From: Nansenia antarctica
Lineage: Eukaryota > Chordata > Actinopteri > Argentiniformes > Microstomatidae
NCBI GenBank assembly: GCA_963989245.1
Contig: OZ022342.1
Location: 8,751,612 to 8,815,611, forward strand
Length of the DNA stretch: 64,000 nt
Direction: 5' to 3'
The notes below the pieces were generated by a model. That model made no database searches and was not told the origin of the DNA. It saw only the letters and a list, made by a program, of their open reading frames with translations. Every line of letters starts with the position of its first letter. Positions within the stretch are counted from its first letter, which is position 1. Of this stretch, positions 24,401 to 36,400 are shown one piece after another. The translations under genes were made by a program, and so were the position numbers.

Positions 24401-27400
24401 TTCAAATGGTGCTTGCGTTGTGCTGGTAAGTTGTGAAATGTTTGGTCTTACAATGGGAGCAGCCTTTTGTGTTGTTGAAGCTCCAGTAGAAGTGCTCTGT
24501 GATGTTGTTGTTGAGATAAATGCACTACTTGTTGATGTGGATGTTGTTGAAGGAGCATATGATGTTGTAAGAGGCTGTCCAGTTGTGGTAGCTGTCTCTG
24601 TTGTGGATTGTGTGGAAGTAGAGGTTGGGGAGGTTGTCGATGGGGTTGAGGACATTGTTGTGGATGTTTCAGGCTGTGTTGTAGTGGTTTGTGTCGGATT
24701 TGTTGAGGTGGTGGCTGCTATTGTTGTTGGTGTGGATGTTGTTGAAGGAGCATTTGATGTTGTAAGAGGCTTTCCAGTTGTGGTAGTTGTCTCTGTTGCG
24801 GATTGTGTGGAAGTAGAGGTTGGGGAGGTTGTCGATGGGGTGGAGGACATTGTTGAGGATGTTTCAGGCTGTGTTGTAGTGGTTTGTGTCGGATTTGTTG
24901 AGGTGGTGGCTGCTATTGTTGTTTCTGTCGAACTTGTGGTGAGAACAGTCACTGCTGTTGTCAACGTTGCGGCAGTTGTTGTGGAAGATGGGGTAGATGT
25001 TTCAGCAACACTTGTTGATTCAAATGGTGCTTGCGTTGTGCTGGTAATTTGTGAAATGTTTGGTCTTACAATGGGAGCAGCCTTTTGTGTTGTTGAAGCT
25101 CCAGTAGAAGTGCTCTGTGATGTTGTTGTTGAGATAAATGCACTACTTGTTGATGTGGATGTTGTTGAAGGAGCATTTGATGTTGTAAGAGGCTGTCCAG
25201 TTGTGGTAGCTGTCTCTGTTGTGGATTGTGTGGAAGTAGAGGTTGGGGAGGTTGTCGATGGGGTTGAGGACATTGTTGTGGATGTTTCAGGCTGTGTTGT
25301 AGTGGTTTGTGTCGGATTTGTTGAGGTGGTGGCTGCTATTGTTGTTGGTGTGGATGTTGTTGAAGGAGCATTTGATGTTGTAAGAGGCTTTCCAGTTGTG
25401 GTAGTTGTCTCTTTTGCGGATTGTGTGGAAGTAGAGGTTGGGGAGGTTGTCGATGGGGTGGAGGACATTGTTGTGGATGTTTCAGGCTGTGTTGTAGTGG
25501 TTTGTGTCGGATTTGTTGAGGTGGTGGCTGCTATTGATGTTTCTGTCGAACTTGTGGTGAGAACAGTCACTGCTGTTGTCAACGTTGCGGCAGTTGTTGT
25601 GGAAGATGGGGTAGATGTTTCAGCAACACTTGTTGATTCAAATGGTGCTTGCGTTGTGCTGGTAATTTGTGAAATGTTTGGTCTTACAATGGGAGCAGCC
25701 TTTTGTGTTGTTGAAGCTCCAGTAGAAGTGCTCTGTGATGTTGTTGTTGAGATAAATGCACTACTTGTTGATGTGGATGTTGTTGAAGGAGCATTTGATG
25801 TTGTAAGAGGCTGTCCAGTTGTGGTAGCTGTCTCTGTTGTGGATTGTGTGGAAGTAGAGGTTGGGGAGGTTGTCGATGGGGTTGAGGACATTGTTGTGGA
25901 TGTTTCAGGCTGTGTTTTAGTGGTTTGTGTCGGATTTGTTGAGGTGGTGGCTGCTATTGTTGTTGGTGTGGATGTTGTTGAAGGAGCATTTGATGTTGTC
26001 AGAGGCTTTCCAGTTGTGGTAGCTGTCTCTGTTGCGGATTGTGTGGAAGTAGAGGTTGGGGAGGTTGTCGATGGGGTTGAGGACATTGTTGTGGATGTTT
26101 CAGGCTGTGTTGTAGTGGTTTGTGTCGGATTTGTTGAGGTGGTGGCTGCTATTGTTGTTGGTGTGGATGTTGTTGAAGGAGCATTTGATGTTGTAAGAGG
26201 CTTTCCAGTTGTTGTATTTGTCTCTGTTGCGGATTGTGTGGAAGTAGAGGTTGGGGAGGTTGTTGATGTGGAGGACGACAGTGTTGTGGATGTTTCAGGC
26301 TGCGTTGTAGTGGTTTGTGTCGGATTTGTTGAGGTGGAGGCTGCTAATGTTGTTTCTGTCGAACTTGTGGTGAGAACAGTCACTGCTGTTGTCAACGTTG
26401 CGGCAGTTGTTGTGGAAGATGGGGTAGATGTTTCAGCAACACTTGTTGATTCAAATGGTGCTTGAGTTGTGCTGGTAATTTGTGAAATGTTTGGTCTTAC
26501 AATGGGAGCAGCCTTTTGTGTTGTTGAAGCTCCAGTAGAAGTGCTCTGTGATGTTGTTGTTGAGATAAATGCACTACTTGTTGATGTGGATGTTGTTGAA
26601 GGAGCATTTGATGTTGTAAGAGGCTGTCTAGTTGTGGTAGCTGTCTCTGTTGTGGATTGTGTGGAAGTAGAGGTTGGGGAGGTTGTCGATGGGGTTGAGG
26701 ACATTGTTGTGGATGTTTTAGGCTGTGTTGTAGTGATTTGTGTCGGATTTGTTGAGGTGGTGGCTGCTATTGTTGTTGGTGTGGATGTTGTTGAAGGAGC
26801 ATTTGATGTTGTAAGAGGCTTTCCAGTTGTGGTAGTTGTCTCTGTTGCGGATTGTGTGGAAGTAGAGGTTGGGGAGGTTGTTGATGTGGAGGACGACAGT
26901 GTTGTGGATGTTTCAGGCTGCGTTGTAGTGGTTTGTGTCGGATTTGTTGAGGTGGAGGCTGCTAATGTTGTTTCTGTCGAACTTGTGGTGAGAACAGTCA
27001 CTGCTGTTGTCAACGTTGCGGCAGTTGTTGTGGAAGATGGGGTAGATGTTTCAGCAACACTTGTTGATTCAAATGGTGCTTGAGTTGTGCTGGTAATTTG
27101 TGAAATGTTTGGTCTTACAATGGGAGCAGCCTTTTGTGTTGTTGAAGCTCCAGTAGAAGTGCTCTGTGATGTTGTTGTTGAGATAAATGCACTACTTGTT
27201 GATGTGGATGTTGTTGAAGGAGCATTTGATGTTGTAAGAGGCTGTCCAGTTGTGGTAGCTGTCTCTGTTGTGGATTGTGTGGAAGTAGAGGTTGGGGAGG
27301 TTGTCGATGGGGTTGAGGACATTGTTGTGGATGTTTCAGGCTGTGTTGTAGTGGTTTGTGTCGGATTTGTTGAGGTGGTGGCTGCTATTGTTGTTGGTGT

Positions 27401-30400
27401 GGATGTTGTTGAAGGAGCATTTGATGTTGTAAGAGGCTTTCCAGTTGTGGTAGTTGTCTCTGTTGCGGATTGTGTGGAAGTAGAGGTTGGGGAGGTTGTT
27501 GATGTGGAGGACGACAGTGTTGTGGATGTTTCAAGCTGCGTTGTAGTGGTTTGTGTCGGATTTGTTGAGGTGGAGGCTGCTAATGTTGTTTCTGTCGAAC
27601 TTGTGGTGAGAACAGTCACTGCTGTTGTCAACGTTGCGGCAGTTGTTGTGGAAGATGGGGTAGATGTTTCAGCAACACTTGTTGATTCAAATGGTGCTTG
27701 AGTTGTGCTGGTAATTTGTGAAATGTTTGGTCTTACAATGGGAGCAGCCTTTTGTGTTGTTGAAGCTCCAGTAGAAGTGCTCTGTGATGTTGTTGTTGAG
27801 ATAAATGCACTACTTGTTGATGTGGATGTTGTTGAAGGAGCATTTGATGTTGTAAGAGGCTGTCCAGTTGTGGTAGCTGTCTCTGTTGTGGATTGTGTGG
27901 AAGTAGAGGTTGGGGAGGTTGTCGATGGGGTTGAGGACATTGTTGTGGATGTTTCAGGCTGTATTGTAGTGGTTTGTGTCGGATTTGTTGAGGTGGTGGC
28001 TGCTATTGTTGTTGGTGTGGATGTTGTTGAAGGAGCATTTGATGTTGTAAGAGGCTTTCCAGTTGTGGTAGTTGTCTCTGTTGCGGATTGTGTGGAAGTA
28101 GAGGTTGGGGAGGTTGTTGATGTGGAGGACGACAGTGTTGTGGATGTTTCAAGCTGCGTTGTAGTGGTTTGTGTCGGATTTGTTGAGGTGGAGGCTGCTA
28201 ATGTTGTTTCTGTCGAACTTGTGGTGAGAACAGTCACTGCTGTTGTCAACGTTGCGGCAGTTGTTGTGGAAGATGGGGTAGATGTTTCAGCAACACTTGT
28301 TGATTCAAATGGTGCTTGAGTTGTGCTGGTAATTTGTGAAATGTTTGGTCTTACAATGGGAGCAGCCTTTTGTGTTGTTGAAGCTCCAGTAGAAGTGCTC
28401 TGTGATGTTGTTGTTGAGATAAATGCACTACTTGTTGATGTGGATGTTGTTGAAGGAGCATTTGATGTTGTAAGAGGCTGTCCAGTTGTGGTAGCTGTCT
28501 CTGTTGTGGATTGTGTGGAAGTAGAGGTTGGGGAGGTTGTCGATGGGGTTGAGGACATTGTTGTGGATGTTTCAGGCTGTGTTGTAGTGGTTTGTGTCGG
28601 ATTTGTTGAGGTGGTGGCTGCTATTGTTGTTGGTGTGGATGTTGTTGAAGGAGCATTTGATGTTGTAAGAGGCTTTCCAGTTGCGGTAGTTGTCCCTGTT
28701 GCGGATTGTGTGGAAGTAGAGGTTGGGGAGGTTGTTGATGTGGAGGACGACAGTGTTGTGGATGTTTCAGGCTGCGTTGTAGTGGTTTGTGTCGGATTTG
28801 TTGAGGTGGAGGCTGCTAATGTTGTTTCTGTCGAACTTGTGGTGAGAACAGTCACTGCTGTTGTCAACGTTGCGGCAGTTGTTGTGGAAGATGGGGTAGA
28901 TGTTTCAGCAACACTTGTTGATTCAAATGGTGCTTGAGTTGTGCTGGTAATTTGTGAAATGTTTGGTCTTACAATGGGAGCAGCCTTTTGTGTTGTTGAA
29001 GCTCCAGTAGAAGTGCTCTGTGATGTTGTTGTTGAGATAAATGCACTACTTGTTGATGTGGATGTTGTTGAAGGAGCATTTGATGTTGTAAGAGGCTGTC
29101 CAGTTGTGGTAGCTGTCTCTGTTGTGGATTGTGTGGAAGTAGAGGTTGGGGAGGTTGTCGATGGGGTTGAGGACATTGTTGTGGATGTTTCAGGCTGTGT
29201 TGTAGTGGTTTGTGTCGGATTTGTTGAGGTGGTGGCTGCTATTGTTGTTGGTGTGGATATTGTTGAAGGAGCATTTGATGTTGTAAGAGGCTTTCCAGTT
29301 GTGGTAGTTGTCTCTGTTGCGGATTGTGTGGAAGTAGAGGTTGGGGAGGTTGTTGATGTGGAGGACGACAGTGTTGTGGATGTTTCAGGCTGCGTTGTAG
29401 TGGTTTGTGTCGGATTTGTTGAGGTGGAGGCTGCTAATGTTGTTTCTGTCGAACTTGTGGTGAGAACAGTCACTCCTGTTGTCAACGTTGCGGCAGTTGT
29501 TGTGGAAGATGGGGTAGATGTTTCAGCAACACTTGTTGATTCAAATGGTGCTTGAGTTGTGCTGGTAATTTGTGAAATGTTTGGTCTTACAATGGGAGCA
29601 GCCTTTTGTGTTGTTGAAGCTCCAGTAGAAGTGCTCTGTGATGTTGTTGTTGAGATAAATGCACTACTTGTTGATGTGGATGTTGTTGAAGGAGCATTTG
29701 ATGTTGTAAGAGGCTGTCCAGTTGTTGAAGCTGTCTCTGTTGTGGATTGTGTGGAAGTAGAGGTTGGGGAGGTTGTCGATGGGGTTGAGGACATTGTTGT
29801 GGATGTTTCAGGCTGTGTTGTAGTGGTTTGTGTCGGATTTGTTGAGGTGGTGGCTGCTATTGTTGTTGGTGTGGATGTTGTTGAAGGAGCATTTGATGTT
29901 GTAATAGGCTGTCCAGTTGTGGTAGTTGTCTCTGTTGCGGATTGTGTGGAAGTAGAGGTTGGGGAGGTTGTTGATGTGGAGGACGACAGTGTTGTGGATG
30001 TTTCAGGCTGCGTTGCAGTGGTTTGTGTCGGATTTGTTGAGGTGGAGGCTGCTAATGTTGTTTCTGTCGAACTTGTGGTGAGAACAGTCACTGCTGTTGT
30101 CAACGTTGCGGCAGTTGTTGTGGAAGATGGGGTAGATGTTTCAGCAACCCTTGTTGATTCAAATGGTGCTTGAGTTGTGCTGGTAATTTGTGAAATGTTT
30201 GGTCTTACAATGGGAGCAGCCTTTTGTGTTGTTGAAGCTCCAGTATAAGTGCTCTGTGATGTTGTTGTTGAGATAAATGCACTACTTGTTGATGTGGATG
30301 TTGTTGAAGGAGCATTTGATGTTGTAAGAGGCTGTCCAGTTGTGGTAGCTGTCTCTGTTGTGGATTGTGTGGAAGTAGAGGTTGGGGAGGTTGTTGATGG

Positions 30401-33400
30401 GGTTGAGGACATTGTTGTGGATGTTTCAGGCTGTGTTGTAGTGGTTTGTGTCGGATTTGTTGAGGTGGTGGCTGCTATTGTTGTTGGTGTGGATGTTGTT
30501 GAAGGAGCATTCGATGTTGTAATAGGCTGTCCAGTTGTGGTAGTTGTCTCTGTTGCGGATTGTGTGGAAGTAGAGGTTGGGGAGGTTGTTGATGTGGAGG
30601 ACGACAGTGTTGTGGATGTTTCAGGCTGCGTTGTAGTGGTTTGTGTCGGATTTGTTGAGGTGGAGGCTGCTAATGTTGTTTCTGTCGAACTTGTGGTGAG
30701 AACAGTCACTGCTGTTGTCAACGTTGCGGCAGTTGTTGTGGAAGATGGGGTAGATGTTTCAGCAACACTTGTTGATTCAAATGGTGCTTGAGTTGTGCTG
30801 GTAATTTGTGAAATGTTTGGACTTACAATGGGAGCAGCCTTTTGTGTTGTTGAAGCTCCAGTAGAAGTGCTCTGTGATGTTGTTGTTGAGATAAATGCAC
30901 TACTTGTTGATGTGGATGTTGTTGAAGGAGCATTTGATGTTGTAAGAGGCTGTCCAGTTGTGGTAGCTGTCTCTGTTGTGGATTGTGTGGAAGTAGAGGT
31001 TGGGGAGGTTGTCGATGGGGTTGAGGACATTGTTGTGGATGTTTCAGGCTGTGTTGTAGTGGTTTGTGTCGGATTTGTTGAGGTGGTGGCTGCTATTGTT
31101 GTTGGTGTGGATGTTGTTGAAGGAGCATTTGATGTTGTAAGAGGCTTTCCAGTTGCGGTAGTTGTCTCTGTTGCGGATTGTGTGGAAGTAGAGGTTGGGG
31201 AGGTTGTTGATGTGGAGGACGACAGTGTTGTGGATGTTTCAGGCTGCGTTGTAGTGGTTTGTGTCGGATTTGTTGAGGTGGAGGCTGCTAATGTTGTTTC
31301 TGTCGAACTTGTGGTGAGAACAGTCACTGCTGTTGTCAACGTTGCGGCAGTTGTTGTGGAAGATGGGGTAGATGTTTCAGCAACACTTGTTGATTCAAAT
31401 GGTGCTTGAGTTGTGCTGGTAATTTGTGAAATGTTTGGTCTTACAATGGGAGCAGCCTTTTGTGTTGTTGAAGCTCCAGTAGAAGTGCTCTGTGATGTTG
31501 TTGTTGAGATAAATGCACTACTTGTTGATGTGGATGTTGTTGAAGTAGCATTTGATGTTGTAAGAGGCTGTCCAGTTGTGGTAGCTGTCTCTGTTGTGGA
31601 TTGTGTGGAAGTAGAGGTTGGGGAGGTTGTCGATGGGGTTGAGGACATTGTTGTGGATGTTTCAGGCTGTGTTGTAGTGGTTTGTGTCGGATTTGTTGAG
31701 GTGGTGACTGCTATTGTTGTTGGTGTGGATGTTGTTGAAGGAGCATTTGATGTTGTAAGAGGCTTTACAGTTGTGGTAGTTGTCTCTGTTGCGGATTGTG
31801 TGGAAGTAGAGGTTGGGGAGGTTGTCGATGGGGTGGAGGACATTGTTGTGGATGTTTCAGGCTGTGTTGTAGTGGTTTGTGTCGGATTTGTTGAGGTGGT
31901 GGCTGCTATTGTTGTTTCTGTCGAACTTGTGGTGAGAACAGTCACTGCTGTTGTCAACGTTGCGGCAGTTGTTGTGGAAGATGGGGTAGATGTTTCAGCA
32001 ACACTTGTTGATTCAAATGGTGCTTGCGTTGTGCTGGTAATTTGTGAAATGTTTGGTCTTACAATGGGAGCAGCCTTTTGTGTTGTTGAAGCTCCAGTAG
32101 AAGTGCTCTGTGATGTTGTTGTTGAGATAAATGCACTACTTGTTGATGTGGATGTTGTTGAAGGAGCATATGATGTTGTAAGAGGCTGTCCAGTTGTGGT
32201 AGCTGTCTCTGTTGTGGATTGTGTGGAAGTAGAGGTTGGGGAGGTTGTCGATGGGGTTGAGGACATTGTTGTGGATGTTTCAGGCTGTGTTGTAGTGGTT
32301 TGTGTCGGATTTGTTGAGGTGGTGGCTGCTATTGTTGTTGGTGTGGATGTTGTTGAAGGAGCATTTGATGTTGTAAGAGGCTTTCCAGTTGTGGTAGTTG
32401 TCTCTGTTGCGGATTGTGTGGAAGTAGAGGTTGGGGAGGTTGTCGATGGGGTGGAGGACATTGTTGTGGATGTTTCAGGCTGTGTTGTAGTGGTTTGTGT
32501 CGGATTTGTTGAGGTGGTGGCTGCTATTGTTGTTTCTGTCGAACTTGTGGTGAGAACAGTCACTGCTGTTGTCAACGTTGCGGCAGTTGTTGTGGAAGAT
32601 GGGGTAGATGTTTCAGCAACACTTGTTGATTCAAATGGTGCTTGCGTTGTGCTGGTAATTTGTGAAATGTTTGGTCTTACAATGGGAGCAGCCTTTTGTG
32701 TTGTTGAAGCTCCAGTAGAAGTGCTCTGTGATGTTGTTGTTGAGATAAATGCACTACTTGTTGATGTGGATGTTGTTGAAGGAGCATTTGATGTTGTAAG
32801 AGGCTGTCCAGTTGTGGTAGCTGTCTCTGTTGTGGATTGTGTGGAAGTAGAGGTTGGGGAGGTTGTCGATGGGGTTGAGGACATTGTTGTGGATGTTTCA
32901 GGCTGTGTTGTAGTGGTTTGTGTCGGATTTGTTGAGGTGGTGGCTGCTATTGTTGTTGGTGTGGATGTTGTTGAAGGAGCATTTGATGTTGTAAGAGGCT
33001 TTCCAGTTGTGGTAGTTGTCTCTGTTGCGGATTGTGTGGAAGTAGAGGTTGGGGAGGTTGTCGATGGGGTGGAGGACATTGTTGTGGATGTTTCAGGCTG
33101 TGTTGTAGTGGTTTGTGTCGGATTTGTTGAGGTGGTGGCTGCTATTGTTGTTTCTGTCGAACTTGTGGTGAGAACAGTCACTGCTGTTGTCAACGTTGCG
33201 GCAGTTGTTGTGGAAGATGGGGTAGATGTTTCAGCAACACTTGTTGATTCAAATGGTGCTTGCGTTGTGCTGGTAATTTGTGAAATGTTTGGTCTTACAA
33301 TGGGAGCAGCCTTTTGTGTTGTTGAAGCTCCAGTAGAAGTGCTCTGTGATGTTGTTGTTGAGATAAATGCACTACTTGTTGATGTGGATGTTGTTGAAGT

Positions 33401-36400
33401 AGCATTTGATGTTGTAAGAGGCTTTCCAGTTGTGGTAGTTGTCTCTGTTGCGGATTGTGTGGAAGTAGAGGTTGGGGAGGTTGTCGATGGGGTTGAGGAC
33501 ATTGTTGTGGATGTTTCAGGCTGTGTTGTAGTGGTTTGTGTCGGATTTGTTGAGGTGGTGGCTGCTATTGTTGTTGGTGTGGATGTTGTTGAAGGAGCAT
33601 TTGATGTTGTAAGAGGCTTTCCAGTTGTTGTATTTGTCTCTGTTGCGGATTGTGTGGAAGTAGAGGTTGGGGAGGTTGTTGATGTGGAGGACGACAGTGT
33701 TGTGGATGTTTCAGGCTGCGTTGTAGTGGTTTGTGTCGGATTTGTTGAGGTGGAGGCTGCTAATGTTGTTTCTGTCGAACTTGTGGTGAGAACAGTCACT
33801 GCTGTTGTCAACGTTGCGGCAGTTGTTGTGGAAGATGGGGTAGATGTTTCAGCAACACTTGTTGATTCAAATGGTGCTTGAGTTGTGCTGGTAATTTGTG
33901 AAATGTTTGGTCTTACAATGGGAGCAGCCTTTTGTGTTGTTGAAGCTCCAGTAGAAGTGCTCTGTGATGTTGTTGTTGAGATAAATGCACTACTTGTTGA
34001 TGTGGATGTTGTTGAAGGAGCATTTGATGTTGTAAGAGGCTGTCCAGTTGTGGTAGCTGTCTCTGTTGTGGATTGTGTGGAAGTAGAGGTTGGGGAGGTT
34101 GTCGATGGGGTTGAGGACATTGTTGTGGATGTTTCAGGCTGTGTTGTAGTGGTTTGTGTCGGATTTGTTGAGGTGGTGGCTGCTATTGTTGTTGGTGTGG
34201 ATATTGTTGAAGGAGCATTTGATGTTGTAAGAGGCTTTCCAGTTGTGGTAGTTGTCTCTGTTGCGGATTGTGTGGAAGTAGAGGTTGGGGAGGTTGTTGA
34301 TGTGGAGGACGACAGTGTTGTGGATGTTTCAGGCTGCGTTGTAGTGGTTTGTGTCGGATTTGTTGAGGTGGAGGCTGCTAATGTTGTTTCTGTCGAACTT
34401 GTGGTGAGAACAGTCACTCCTGTTGTCAACGTTGCGGCAGTTGTTGTGGAAGATGGGGTAGATGTTTCAGCAACACTTGTTGATTCAAATGGTGCTTGAG
34501 TTGTGCTGGTAATTTGTGAAATGTTTGGTCTTACAATGGGAGCAGCCTTTTGTGTTGTTGAAGCTCCAGTAGAAGTGCTCTGTGATGTTGTTGTTGAGAT
34601 AAATGCACTACTTGTTGATGTGGATGTTGTTGAAGGAGCATTTGATGTTGTAAGAGGCTGTCCAGTTGTTGAAGCTGTCTCTGTTGTGGATTGTGTGGAA
34701 GTAGAGGTTGGGGAGGTTGTCGATGGGGTTGAGGACATTGTTGTGGATGTTTCAGGCTGTGTTGTAGTGGTTTGTGTCGGATTTGTTGAGGTGGTGGCTG
34801 CTATTGTTGTTGGTGTGGATGTTGTTGAAGGAGCATTTGATGTTGTAATAGGCTGTCCAGTTGTGGTAGTTGTCTCTGTTGCGGATTGTGTGGAAGTAGA
34901 GGTTGGGGAGGTTGTTGATGTGGAGGACGACAGTGTTGTGGATGTTTCAGGCTGCGTTGCAGTGGTTTGTGTCGGATTTGTTGAGGTGGAGGCTGCTAAT
35001 GTTGTTTCTGTCGAACTTGTGGTGAGAACAGTCACTGCTGTTGTCAACGTTGCGGCAGTTGTTGTGGAAGATGGGGTAGATGTTTCAGCAACCCTTGTTG
35101 ATTCAAATGGTGCTTGAGTTGTGCTGGTAATTTGTGAAATGTTTGGTCTTACAATGGGAGCAGCCTTTTGTGTTGTTGAAGCTCCAGTATAAGTGCTCTG
35201 TGATGTTGTTGTTGAGATAAATGCACTACTTGTTGATGTGGATGTTGTTGAAGGAGCATTTGATGTTGTAAGAGGCTGTCCAGTTGTGGTAGCTGTCTCT
35301 GTTGTGGATTGTGTGGAAGTAGAGGTTGGGGAGGTTGTTGATGGGGTTGAGGACATTGTTGTGGATGTTTCAGGCTGTGTTGTAGTGGTTTGTGTCGGAT
35401 TTGTTGAGGTGGTGGCTGCTATTGTTGTTGGTGTGGATGTTGTTGAAGGAGCATTCGATGTTGTAATAGGCTGTCCAGTTGTGGTAGTTGTCTCTGTTGC
35501 GGATTGTGTGGAAGTAGAGGTTGGGGAGGTTGTTGATGTGGAGGACGACAGTGTTGTGGATGTTTCAGGCTGCGTTGTAGTGGTTTGTGTCGGATTTGTT
35601 GAGGTGGAGGCTGCTAATGTTGTTTCTGTCGAACTTGTGGTGAGAACAGTCACTGCTGTTGTCAACGTTGCGGCAGTTGTTGTGGAAGATGGGGTAGATG
35701 TTTCAGCAACACTTGTTGATTCAAATGGTGCTTGAGTTGTGCTGGTAATTTGTGAAATGTTTGGACTTACAATGGGAGCAGCCTTTTGTGTTGTTGAAGC
35801 TCCAGTAGAAGTGCTCTGTGATGTTGTTGTTGAGATAAATGCACTACTTGTTGATGTGGATGTTGTTGAAGGAGCATTTGATGTTGTAAGAGGCTGTCCA
35901 GTTGTGGTAGCTGTCTCTGTTGTGGATTGTGTGGAAGTAGAGGTTGGGGAGGTTGTCGATGGGGTTGAGGACATTGTTGTGGATGTTTCAGGCTGTGTTG
36001 TAGTGGTTTGTGTCGGATTTGTTGAGGTGGTGGCTGCTATTGTTGTTGGTGTGGATGTTGTTGAAGGAGCATTTGATGTTGTAAGAGGCTTTCCAGTTGC
36101 GGTAGTTGTCTCTGTTGCGGATTGTGTGGAAGTAGAGGTTGGGGAGGTTGTTGATGTGGAGGACGACAGTGTTGTGGATGTTTCAGGCTGCGTTGTAGTG
36201 GTTTGTGTCGGATTTGTTGAGGTGGAGGCTGCTAATGTTGTTTCTGTCGAACTTGTGGTGAGAACAGTCACTGCTGTTGTCAACGTTGCGGCAGTTGTTG
36301 TGGAAGATGGGGTAGATGTTTCAGCAACACTTGTTGATTCAAATGGTGCTTGAGTTGTGCTGGTAATTTGTGAAATGTTTGGTCTTACAATGGGAGCAGC

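Noticed and set aside
30174..30248. TATAAG at 30245 (and 35189) as a TATA-box-like element or a pseudogene stop
   Set aside because: It is a one-base change within the coding repeat (Ser to Tyr in sense), shared by a duplicated block, with no other promoter context.
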